Positions 15,598 through 24,500 of a stretch of DNA of 64,000 bases are shown here, one piece after another (within the stretch, counting starts at the first letter, position 1; each line of letters starts with the position of its first letter). The notes beneath the pieces were generated by a model. That model made no database searches. It saw only the letters and a program-made list of their open reading frames with translations, and was not told the DNA's origin. The position numbers and the translations under genes are program-made. This stretch comes from JASHPR01 sp963842355 (GTDB lineage Bacteria; Actinomycetota; Actinomycetes; Streptosporangiales; Streptosporangiaceae). Location of the stretch: assembly GCA_963842355.1 (NCBI GenBank), contig CAWJGC010000011.1, positions 248,001-312,000 of the forward strand. Reading direction: 5' to 3'.

Positions 15598-17547
15598 ATG
15601 AGCACCTTCAGTGCGCTCACCGGCCGGCAGCAAGCGGCTCTGATCGACGCGCTACTCGACGCGTTCCGCAACCGCGACGAATTTGAAATGCTGCTCGCTC
15701 TCCAGCTAGACGAGTCGTTCGACGCCATTGCCGGTGAGGGCAGGCTCCGACTGTGCGTATTCAGGTTAGTCCGCGCCGCGATGAGCGGGGGCTGGCTGCC
15801 CGAGCTGGTCGACGCGGCCGTCCGCGAGCAGCCGCGCAATGCCCTGCTCCGGGAGTGGGTGGGGTCCGTCGGCCACGTTGCCGCCACTCCGGGCCCGGCC
15901 GCCAGCCATGATCCGCCACGACCCCAGCGGCTCACCCTCACGGTGTACTTCGACCTTGAGGAGCTGCGGAAATCGGTATCCCGCGCGGCCAATGAGATGT
16001 CCGGCCGGATTCTGGCGTTCGGCACCACGTACCCGGACGGCGTTTACGTCGGCAAGCTGTGCGACTATCTCGGCTCATACCTGGAGCCGATCCAGCGCAA
16101 GGACAATCTGAGCCTGCTGCCCGAGATCACCGGAGTAGCCAGCCCGCTCGACGCCGTGGCGAGGTACCGGCGTGATCTCGACTCGACCAACGTCCTGTGC
16201 GTCGTCTACGCCGAGGGCGCTCCCCCGGACACCGTCGCGAAGTTCTGGGATGACGTGCGCCAGACCTTCGACGGAGCCGGGCGCTACCTCGTGCTGGTAC
16301 TCGCCAGCCACCCGGCGACGGTTTTCCCTTCCGGGATCGTGGCTTTGCCGCCACCACGATTCGACGTCTCCGACGTCGACGTGTGGACGCATGAAGTGAT
16401 GCGCCTTCAGGGCTGGCCGGCGGCACTCGCGAGCGCGTGGACCGAGCTACTGCGCGACGAGGCGGCCGACGATGACGTCCTCGACGTCCGCGGCCTCTAC
16501 GAGGCAATGGACCGATCACTACAGGAAATGCAGTTCGCGCCGGAACCTTTCCGGCGCCGACTCGAGGAAGAGCCGGCCATGGTTACGCGACACAAGCTTG
16601 ATGTCTCGCTGCGCTACGACCGGCAACAGCAACTTCCGGAGAGCCGGGACGTCGAGGTTGCCGACGTCGACCCTGTTCCCGTCCACGACCCGCCCAAGGC
16701 TCCCGTCCCGCGTGAGCCCTACCTGGCCAGCAGCGAGCTCGAAGACGCGGTCAACCTCGCCATCGCGCTGGGCCGGCCGCTGCTGCTGCAGGGTGATCCC
16801 GGGTCCGGCAAGACCCGGCTCGCGCACGCCGTCGCGTTCGCGCTGGGACTTCCCCTGGAGGAGGCATACGTCAAGTCGACCAGCCGCGCGCAGGATCTCC
16901 TGTACGGGTACGACGCCGTGCGCCGGCTCTACGACGCCCAGCTTCAGCGCGGCGGAGACGACGCCCGGTCACGGGTACCGGAGGCCCGCGAGTACATCCG
17001 CCTCGGCCCGCTCGGGCGGGCCATCGCCAGGGCGGAGCACGGCCGCCGCTCGGTCGTCCTCATCGATGAGATCGACAAGGCCGACATCGACTTTCCCAAC
17101 GACCTGCTTCGTGAGCTGGATCAGCTCGCATTCGAGGTACCGGAAGCGGCGGGGATGCGGTTCTCGGTTCCGGGGGACCAGCCAGAGCTGCGGCCGGTCA
17201 TATTCGTCACGAACAACGAAGAGAAGACTCTGCCGGCCGCGTTCCTCCGGCGTTGCGTATTCCACTACGTGGAGTTCCCCGATGACCGTGCGCACCTGGA
17301 CGAGATCCTGGCCCTGCACGAGATCGGGGATGTCGAGCTGCGGGCCGAAGCGATCGATGTGCTGCTGCGGCTGCGCGACATTGACCTCACCAAGAAGCCG
17401 GGCCTGTCGGAGCTGCTCGACTGGGTCGGCTACCTTCAGGTGATCGGCACCCCGCCCGACGAGATCGCGAACCTTCCCTATCTCGGCGCACTGCTCAAGC
17501 AGCGCTCTGACCAGGTACGAGCGCTCGAACGGCAGGTGGCGCGGTGA
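15598..17547 (+). CDS. EAD1 - (iSTAND-like) - MoxR AAA+ ATPase
   Basis: 649 aa from ATG 15598 (gaggcgggg ribosome site). Domain 1 (about 5-90) is EAD1: LTGRQQAALIDALLDAFRNR, LRLCVFRLVRAAMSGGWLPEL. The middle (about 120-330) has a P-loop-like fold without Walker motifs (ARYRRDLDSTNVLCVVYAEG; YLVLVLASHPATVFPSGIVA), resembling the inactive-STAND module of these systems. C-terminal MoxR-type AAA+: Walker A GDPGSGKT (399-406), Walker B VVLIDEIDKA (about 487-496), sensor FVTNNEE and arginine finger region AFLRRC. MoxR ATPases remodel partners together with vWA proteins; the next gene is that partner (GTGA overlap). Confidence 0.87.
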   Translation: MSTFSALTGRQQAALIDALLDAFRNRDEFEMLLALQLDESFDAIAGEGRLRLCVFRLVRAAMSGGWLPELVDAAVREQPRNALLREWVGSVGHVAATPGPAASHDPPRPQRLTLTVYFDLEELRKSVSRAANEMSGRILAFGTTYPDGVYVGKLCDYLGSYLEPIQRKDNLSLLPEITGVASPLDAVARYRRDLDSTNVLCVVYAEGAPPDTVAKFWDDVRQTFDGAGRYLVLVLASHPATVFPSGIVALPPPRFDVSDVDVWTHEVMRLQGWPAALASAWTELLRDEAADDDVLDVRGLYEAMDRSLQEMQFAPEPFRRRLEEEPAMVTRHKLDVSLRYDRQQQLPESRDVEVADVDPVPVHDPPKAPVPREPYLASSELEDAVNLAIALGRPLLLQGDPGSGKTRLAHAVAFALGLPLEEAYVKSTSRAQDLLYGYDAVRRLYDAQLQRGGDDARSRVPEAREYIRLGPLGRAIARAEHGRRSVVLIDEIDKADIDFPNDLLRELDQLAFEVPEAAGMRFSVPGDQPELRPVIFVTNNEEKTLPAAFLRRCVFHYVEFPDDRAHLDEILALHEIGDVELRAEAIDVLLRLRDIDLTKKPGLSELLDWVGYLQVIGTPPDEIANLPYLGALLKQRSDQVRALERQVAR

Positions 17548-18701
17548 CGCATGGCGAGCTGCCGGCCTTCGTCCTGCTGGTGGCCAGCCAGTTGCGGCGG
17601 CGGCGGCTGCCCTTGGGCATCGACGACTACGACGCGCTGCGCCAGGCGCTGGCCGCGGGATTCGGCTGGTCGTCACCTGATGAGCTGCGGGAGCTCTGCG
17701 TGACGCTGTGGGCCAAGTCGCCGGCCGAGGCAGAGATCGTGCGGGCGGCGTTCGCCCGGAACCGCGGCCAGCTGGACGGCTGGAACACCGGCCGGCCCGA
17801 GCAGGCGCCCGCCGGAGAGCCCGCCGAGGATCCCGGCGGCACGGACCAGCCGGCCGCGGACGGCGAGGCCGACGAGAACTTCCCGCATGCTGAGCCGCTG
17901 GCGCATCTGGGCACCGTCCCGGCGGCGATCGGCCCGGTGGACCGCAGCCTGGTGCTGGTGCCCCAGTACCCGCTGACCGAACGCGAGATCGCGCAGGCCT
18001 GGCGCCGGCTCCGGCGGCGGCTGCGGACCGGGCCGGCCGTGGAACTCGACGTGACCGCCACGCTCGAGCAGCACGGCCGGCATGGCGTGGCCACCCCGCC
18101 CGTCCTGGTGCCGAGGCGGCGCAACACGGCCAAGCTGCTGCTGCTGATAGACCGGTTCGGGTCCATGACGCCGTTCCATGGCTACGTGGACCACATCGTC
18201 CGCGCGATCCGCAATGCCGGGCGCTTCGATGACGTCCGCGCCGTCTATTTCCATGACCTTCCGGGGAGTAGCGCCGACCGTTCCGTACTCCGGCAGGTCG
18301 AGGACCCGTTCCGTCCGGACCTGGACACGGTGCTCCCGCTCATCAAGCCGATGAACGAGGGACAGGTCTACGATGACCCGGCGCTGACCATCCCGCACCG
18401 GCTGACCGCGGTCCTCGATCATCTCGCCGAAGGCACGGCCGCGGTGGTGATCAGTGACGCGGGCGCGGCCCGGCAGCGGTTCGACATCATGCGGCTGCTG
18501 GACACGGTCGCGCTGGTCAAGGCCTTGCACGCCACGGCGGCGACCACCTGGCTCAATCCCGTCCCGCCGGACCGCTGGCCGCGCACCACGGCCGGGCAGC
18601 TGCATCGGTACATGCCCATGCACCCGCTGACCAGGGAAGGGCTGAACCGTGCCGTCGACGGGCTGCGCGGGCGCCCGATAACGGTGGAACGGCCCCTGTG
18701 A
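17544..18701 (+). CDS. vWA-domain protein (MoxR partner) with degenerate MIDAS
   Basis: 385 aa from GTG 17544, overlapping the ATPase stop. Helical N-terminus (about 1-75: LPAFVLLVASQLRRRRLPLG, DDYDALRQAL), an acidic Pro-rich linker, then a vWA domain from about 190: KLLLLIDRFGSMTPFHGYVD, TAAVVISDAGAARQ, MRLLDTVALVKAL. The metal-ion site DxSxS reads D203-R-F-G-S207, so the first Ser is Phe, and the Thr/Asp positions are not obvious. Family knowledge: vWA-MoxR pairs form chaperone-like switches. Here Mg binding may be weakened or lost. It is in the same operon as the genes on either side (4-nt overlaps). Confidence 0.88.
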   Translation: MTHGELPAFVLLVASQLRRRRLPLGIDDYDALRQALAAGFGWSSPDELRELCVTLWAKSPAEAEIVRAAFARNRGQLDGWNTGRPEQAPAGEPAEDPGGTDQPAADGEADENFPHAEPLAHLGTVPAAIGPVDRSLVLVPQYPLTEREIAQAWRRLRRRLRTGPAVELDVTATLEQHGRHGVATPPVLVPRRRNTAKLLLLIDRFGSMTPFHGYVDHIVRAIRNAGRFDDVRAVYFHDLPGSSADRSVLRQVEDPFRPDLDTVLPLIKPMNEGQVYDDPALTIPHRLTAVLDHLAEGTAAVVISDAGAARQRFDIMRLLDTVALVKALHATAATTWLNPVPPDRWPRTTAGQLHRYMPMHPLTREGLNRAVDGLRGRPITVERPL

Positions 18702-20230
18702 CACCGCGCGGCATGGGATCCGCGGCCGGCAGGCTCGCCGAAGTCCGCAGGAATACCTCCGACACGGTCATCCGGCTGGCTTACCATGCGGCCCTGCCCG
18801 TCGTCATCGACGCCGGCCTGCTGAACCTGCTGCGGGTTAACTTCTTCCTCGACCCGCCGGATGTGCTGCCGTTCGAGGCCGGGGCGGAACTGCTCCTCTC
18901 GCCGCTGTTCCGCGAGATCGGGAATGATCTCTACGAGATCGACCCAGAGGTCAGGAACATCCTGCTCATCGGCCTGCAGACCACGTACAAGAGCGAGCGG
19001 GTCCGCCAGGTCGCCCAGCTACTCATGCACTACACCTACAGCACGCCGGCGTGGACGGTGCAGCCCGAGCTCGAGCAGGCCCAGCAGCTCACCGCGCTGA
19101 GTTTCGTCGACCCGGCCCGCGCCAGGTCGTGGCTGGACGAGGCTCAGCCCGGCGGGGCCGGCGAGGCCCTCAGCCGCGAATGGTTCGTCGCCATGCGCCG
19201 CCGCCTCGAAGCGCAGCCGAGAGCCAGCAGCGCATCGGACGAGGTGGCCCGCGCGGCGGCGCGGCTGACGGACCGGCGGCTGGAAGCCCGGCTGAGTGCC
19301 GTACAGACGCTGGCCGCGCTGGCGCAGCTTCCGGGCACCGACGTCGACCCCATCGCCGGGGCCCTGGCCGGACTGGTGCGGCTGCGCCGCGCCGAGGAAG
19401 CCGGCGAGAGCCCGGCCGAGGACACCCGGGCCGCGCTCTCCGTCCTGCACGGGCTCGGCGAAGACTACGCCCACCTGGTCATCTCGCTGAGCGAGCGGGC
19501 GCCCGGCGGCCCGGCCGGCGCCGTTCTCGTGACCGGTGAGCGGAGCGAGCTGGCCCCCGCGGACGACGAGATCCTGGCCGAGCTCGCGCCGCTGTTCTTC
19601 GTCAGCCATGCGCTTCAGGCGCTAGGGCGCCGTTACGCGGACGCCAGGCGCGAGCGGAGCCTGGAGCTCGTGCAGTTCTTCGACGACCTCTCGGAGAACG
19701 TGGCCGAACTCGTGGCCCTGTCGGCCGGCCGGGATCCGGGTTTCCTTGACCGCACGATTCCTGGCGGCACCCATTGGACCGGCGAGTTGCTGCGGGCCGT
19801 GGGCACCTGCCAGGCCTTCGTCGCCCTGCTGTCTCCGCAGTACTTCGCGAGCGCCTGGTGCGGCATGGAGTGGAACGCGTTCTCCCTGCGCACGGTGGCG
19901 CGGCGGGCGCCAGGAGTGCTGGACAGCCGCCGGTCCGGCCACTACACCGGCATCGTCCTGGTGAACTGGACCCCGGTCCAAGCGAGGGAAATACCGCCGG
20001 TGGTCAGCGCCGTCCAGAGGTTCTCACCGGCCGGGCTGCCCGATCCGGACATCGCCCGCCAGTACGAGTCGGAAGGGGTGTTCGGACTGCTCCGGCTGGG
20101 GCAGGACGCTGCCTACGAGGCCGTTGTGTGGCGGCTCGCGCAGCACATTGCGGAGAACTATTACAACTACCGGGTCCAGCCCCGCATCCCCCAGCCGAGC
20201 GATCTGCGCGACGCCTTCCAGGAGCGCTGA
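18698..20230 (+). CDS. Helical module - TIR domain protein (putative NADase effector)
   Basis: 510 aa from GTG 18698 (GTGA overlap with vWA gene). Residues about 28-110 (LLNLLRVNFFLDPPDVLPFE; LLLSPLFREIGNDLYEIDPE) match the N-terminal helical module seen in vWA-MoxR-associated proteins of the SAV_2336-like group. Residues about 150-300 are Ala-rich helices. The C-terminal TIR domain (about 295-495) has PLFFVSHALQALG, ELVQFFDDLSENV, QAFVALLSPQYFASAWCGME and NYYNYRV. A WxxxE motif is intact (W387, E391), the usual catalytic Glu context of NAD-cleaving TIR domains. NADase activity is inferred, not shown. Confidence 0.82.
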   Translation: MTPRGMGSAAGRLAEVRRNTSDTVIRLAYHAALPVVIDAGLLNLLRVNFFLDPPDVLPFEAGAELLLSPLFREIGNDLYEIDPEVRNILLIGLQTTYKSERVRQVAQLLMHYTYSTPAWTVQPELEQAQQLTALSFVDPARARSWLDEAQPGGAGEALSREWFVAMRRRLEAQPRASSASDEVARAAARLTDRRLEARLSAVQTLAALAQLPGTDVDPIAGALAGLVRLRRAEEAGESPAEDTRAALSVLHGLGEDYAHLVISLSERAPGGPAGAVLVTGERSELAPADDEILAELAPLFFVSHALQALGRRYADARRERSLELVQFFDDLSENVAELVALSAGRDPGFLDRTIPGGTHWTGELLRAVGTCQAFVALLSPQYFASAWCGMEWNAFSLRTVARRAPGVLDSRRSGHYTGIVLVNWTPVQAREIPPVVSAVQRFSPAGLPDPDIARQYESEGVFGLLRLGQDAAYEAVVWRLAQHIAENYYNYRVQPRIPQPSDLRDAFQER

Positions 20231-20231
20231 C

Positions 20232-21514
20232 GTGCCGGGGCGGGACGGTACCCGCGCCGGGTCCGGGCAGCGGGGCAGGTACTTCTATCTCAGCTACGCG
20301 CACTCGGCCCCGCTCCGCGGCCGTCAAGGGGCCGATCCCGACCGCTGGGTACGCCGCTTCTTTCATGACCTCCAGGACGCCGTTGCGTTCCGTGCCTCGC
20401 CCCGGTCCGGGCTGACCCCGGGCTTCTTCGACCAGGAGGTCCCGCTCGGATCGGATTGGAAGGCGGTGCGCACCCAGGCGCTCGGTACCGCCGAGGTCTT
20501 CGTCCCGCTCTACTCCCCGAGCTACTTCGCCTGGTCACTGCCGGGCCGCGAGTGGGCCTGCTTCCGCCAGCGGATGATTCACCTGGGAGCCGGAGACCCG
20601 CTGCGGCGGTTCGTGCCCGTGCTGTGGATTCCGCTTCCCAGCGACCGCGACCCGCCCGGCCTGCAGCAGGCCCTGGCGGTGGGGGCCGCGGAGGCTGCTA
20701 CGCCGAGAACGGGATGCGCGCCTTGCTGCGCCTGGCGCCGTACCACACGTCGTACCGCCTGGTCGTGGACCAGCTCGCGGCGCGGATCGTGGACCTCGCG
20801 GAGAACGAGCCGCTGGGGCCGTCCGTGGTGCCGGACGTCGACGAGACGGACAGCGAATTCAGTCCCGATGCCGTCACGGCGGTCTTCTCAGTGACGGTGG
20901 CCGCTCCGGCCCGCCCGGTCCTGCCGACCCTGCCGGCCTTGCCGCACGGCCCCGATCCGGCCTGCTACGGTGACCTCGGGGTCGGCTGGCGGCCGTTCCC
21001 CCAGGAGCAGGAGCTCTCGCTCGCCTACTACGCGGCACAGGTCGCCGAGCAGCTCGACTTCGGCGTGGTCGTGACGGACATCGAGATGCCCGGCCACGTG
21101 CTCGGCCACCGGCCGGGAATCATACTCATCGACCCGTGGTTCGTCGCCCGCGACCAGAAGCAGTACGCCCTGCGCTCGTATCTCCAGGGCCTGCCGTCGT
21201 GGGTGCTGCCGCTGATCGTCCAGGGCTCACCGGGCAGCGCGGATGCGGCCAGCCATGCCCAGCGTGCCCGGGCCATCCTGCTCGAGGCGGGGGCGGGCAA
21301 CTCCGAGACCGCGCGCCGCGGCGTCGACGGCGTCAGCTCGCTGCAGGAGTTCTTCGCGCTCATGCCCGTACTGGTCGCCGAGGCCGAACGGCAGTATCTT
21401 CGCCGTGGCCCCGTGCCGACCTCCAGTGCACGGCCGGTTTCCCGGCCACGGCTGGCTGGCTCAAGGCCTGCCGACCTGATCCCGCAGCCCCCCAGGGAGA
21501 TGCCGAATGCCTGA
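20232..21514 (+). pseudogene. FxsC-type TIR-like protein, frame-disrupted near 20697
   Basis: GTG 20232 opens 2 nt after the previous stop. First frame: RYFYLSYAHSAPLRG, PDRWVRRFFHDLQDAVAF, FFDQEVPLGSDWKAVRTQAL, EVFVPLYSPSYFAWSLPGRE (E107 kept, the preceding Trp position is Leu) and PVLWIPLPSDRDPPGLQQAL. Homology then continues one frame over from Y at 20699: YAENGMRALLRLAPYHTSYR, VVDQLAARIVDLAENE, LSLAYYAAQVAEQLDFGVVV. A single missing base near 20697 restores one protein of about 427 aa, the length and layout of FxsC TIR-like proteins. It is either a sequence error, a real mutation or, less likely, programmed frameshifting. Confidence 0.8.
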
Positions 21515-24500
21515 CATGGCCGGGGACATTCCCGCCGGGTCGCGCGATGGCCAGGTGGTCACCTTCTACTCGTACAAGGGAGGCACCGGGCGGACGATGG
21601 CGCTGGCCAACGTGGCCTGGATTCTCGCGGCGAACGGCCGCCGGGTGCTGGTGGCCGACTGGGATCTCGAGTCGCCCGGGCTGCACCGGTTCTTCCACCC
21701 GTTCCTGGACGAGCGGGAGGTACGGGACGCGGATGGAGTCATCGACCTGGTCCGCAGCTACGCATGGGCGTCCGCCGGCGCGCCCGAGGCGGACCGGCCT
21801 GGGCTCATCCGCGAGCGCGCCCGGGTCCAGCCGTACGCCATGTCGCTGGCCTGGGACTTCCCGGACGGCGGGAGCCTGGAGTTCCTGTCGCCGGGCCGCC
21901 AGAACTCCGACTACGTGGCCGCGCTGGCCGCCCTGGACTGGGATAACTTCTACGACAGCCTCGGCGGCGGCGAGTTCCTCGACACCGTGCGCGCGGACAT
22001 GAAGCGCAACTACGACTACGTGCTCATCGACAGCCGCAGCGGGCTGAGCGACGTCGCGGACATCTGTGTCGTCCAGATGCCGGACGTGCTCGTGGACTGC
22101 TTCACGCTCAGCACCCAGGGCATCCAGGGCGCCGCCGAGGTGGCCAGGCGGGTCAGCCAGCTCCACGCGGACCGCGGGATCCGGATCCTGCCCGTACCGA
22201 TGCGCGTCGATCGGGCCGAGCAGGAGAAGGTCGAGGTCGGCCGCGCCTACGCCGTCCGGCTCTTCGAGGGCCTCCCGGCCAGGCTCTCGAGCGCCCAGCG
22301 GCGCGAGTACTGGGCCGCGGTCGAGGTTCCCTACGCGGCCTACTACTCCTACGAGGAAATGCTGGCGGTCTTCGGCGACGCTCCCGGGTCCCCGGCCAGC
22401 TTGCTGGCGTCGTTCGAGCGCCTCACCGCGCAGATCACCAACGGCGCGGTGACCGCCCTGCCGCCCATGGACGACAATCTGCGGGCCCGCACCCGGCAGG
22501 TCTTCGCCCGCCGCGCGCCTATGGTGGCTGACACGATCGTCCTCGAGTTCGCCCCCGAGGACCAGCTGTGGGCCGAATGGGCCGCGGGCATGCTCCGGGG
22601 GGCTGGCGTCTCGGTCCGCGAGCGGCACCTCCCCGAGCCCTACGAGCAGGTCAGTGAGGACCAGCCGCCCGGCCGCAGGCTCGCCGTGGTGACGGCGGCC
22701 TACGTCGCGCTCAGCTCGCGTCCCCCCGTGTCCCTGCCCGACTTGGCCGTCTACATCACGGTGGGCCGGCCGTTCGCCGACTTCGCCACGGTCGCTTCCG
22801 CGGTGCTCGCCGGGGTGCCCGAACGGGAAGCCGCCGAGCGACTGTACCGGCTCGTGGGCATCTCCGCGCTGCCGGGCGAGAGCCTCGGCGGCAGCCTGGT
22901 CCGCTACCCGGGCACCGAGCCGAAGATCGACATGATGCCCGCGCGCAACCCGCGGTTCACCGGCCGGGAGCCCGACCTGCGCCAGCTCCGCGAGCAGCTT
23001 CGCGACTACGGCACCGCGGTCCTCATCCCGGTCACCCTGCACGGGCTCGGCGGGGTCGGCAAGACCCAGCTCGCCCTGGAGTACGCGCACCGGTTCAAGG
23101 CCGACTACGACCTGGTGTGGTGGGTGGACTGCGGCCAGCCGCAGTTCATCGACACGTCCCTGGCCGACCTGGCCGCGCGGATCCACGACGTGTTCGCTCC
23201 CGGCGCCCCGGTGCCCGGAAACTCCGCGGAGGCGGCCCGCCAGGTGCTGGAGATGCTCAGCACGGGTGAGCCGGCCACGCGGTGGCTGCTGGTCTACGAC
23301 AATGCCGACGACCTCGACGCGGTCCGGCCGTACCTGCCCTCGGGCGGGGGTCAGGTCCTCATCACCTCCCGCAACCGGGCCTGGGCCGAACAGGCCCGGC
23401 CGATGCCGGTCGAGGTGTTCACCCGCGCCGAGAGCATGACGCACCTGCGCCAGCGCGTCCCGTCAATCACCGCCGACGAGGCCAGCCAGGTCGCCGAGGT
23501 ACTCGCCGACCTGCCGCTGGCCGTCGCGGCCGCCGGGGCCTGGCTGGCCGAGACCGGGATCACGGTCGCCGACTACATATCGGTGCTGTCCCGGCAGGCC
23601 CCGAACCTGCTGGGCATCAGCCAACTGCTCGACTACCCGCACCCGGTGTCGCAGGCCTGGGACCTGTCCCTGCTCCGGCTGCGGGAACGCTCGCCCGCGG
23701 CCGCTCGGCTGTTCGAGCTGTGCTCGGTGATGGCCACCAGCATCGCGACCGACCTCCTGTTCAGCCCGGCCATGGCCCGCCTGCTGGTCAGGTACGATCC
23801 CGCGCTGTCCGAGCCCATGGTGATCGGCCGGCTGGTACAGGAGATCAACCGGCTAGCTCTGATCAACCTCGACACCGTGACCGGCCAGATCCACGTGCAC
23901 CGGCTGGTGCAGGCCGTGGTCAGGGACCGGATGTCACCGGAGGAGCTCGCCGCCACCCAGCGTGACGTGCACCAGGTGCTGGCGGCCGCGGCACCGAGCA
24001 GGAACGTCGATGACCCCGGCACCTGGCCGCGGTTCCAGATGATCTGGCCGCACCTGGCGCCGTCGCGGGCCGAGACCTCCGCCGAGGAGCCGGTCCGGCA
24101 GCTGTGCATCGACCGGGTGCGCTACCTGTGGCAGCGTCACGATCTCGACCGCGCCGATGCCGAGGCGGCCCAATTCGACGCTGCCTGGTCCGCCATGCTG
24201 GAGGCCGCGCCCGACTCCCTGACTGCCGAGCCGCTCCGCAAGCAGCTCCTTTACCTGCGCTATCACCGGGCCAGCATCCTGCGCGAGCACGGCAAGTTCG
24301 ACGAGGCCCGGGCCCTGGACGAGGCCGTGCTCCAGGGGCAGCAGGAGATGTTGGGCCCCGGCCACCCGCACACGCTGATCACCGCGGGCGGCCTGGCCGC
24401 CGACCTGCGGGCCAGCGGCCGCTACGCCGAAGCCCTGGAGATGGACCGCAGGACGTACCCGTCGTGGGTGGAACTCTACGGCGAGGACTACTCCGGGACC

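Noticed and set aside
21360..23444. 694-codon open frame antisense to the FxsT-like gene
   Set aside because: Composition is His/Gly/Arg/Val-rich with no domain, and the sense strand carries clear ParA and NB-ARC motifs.
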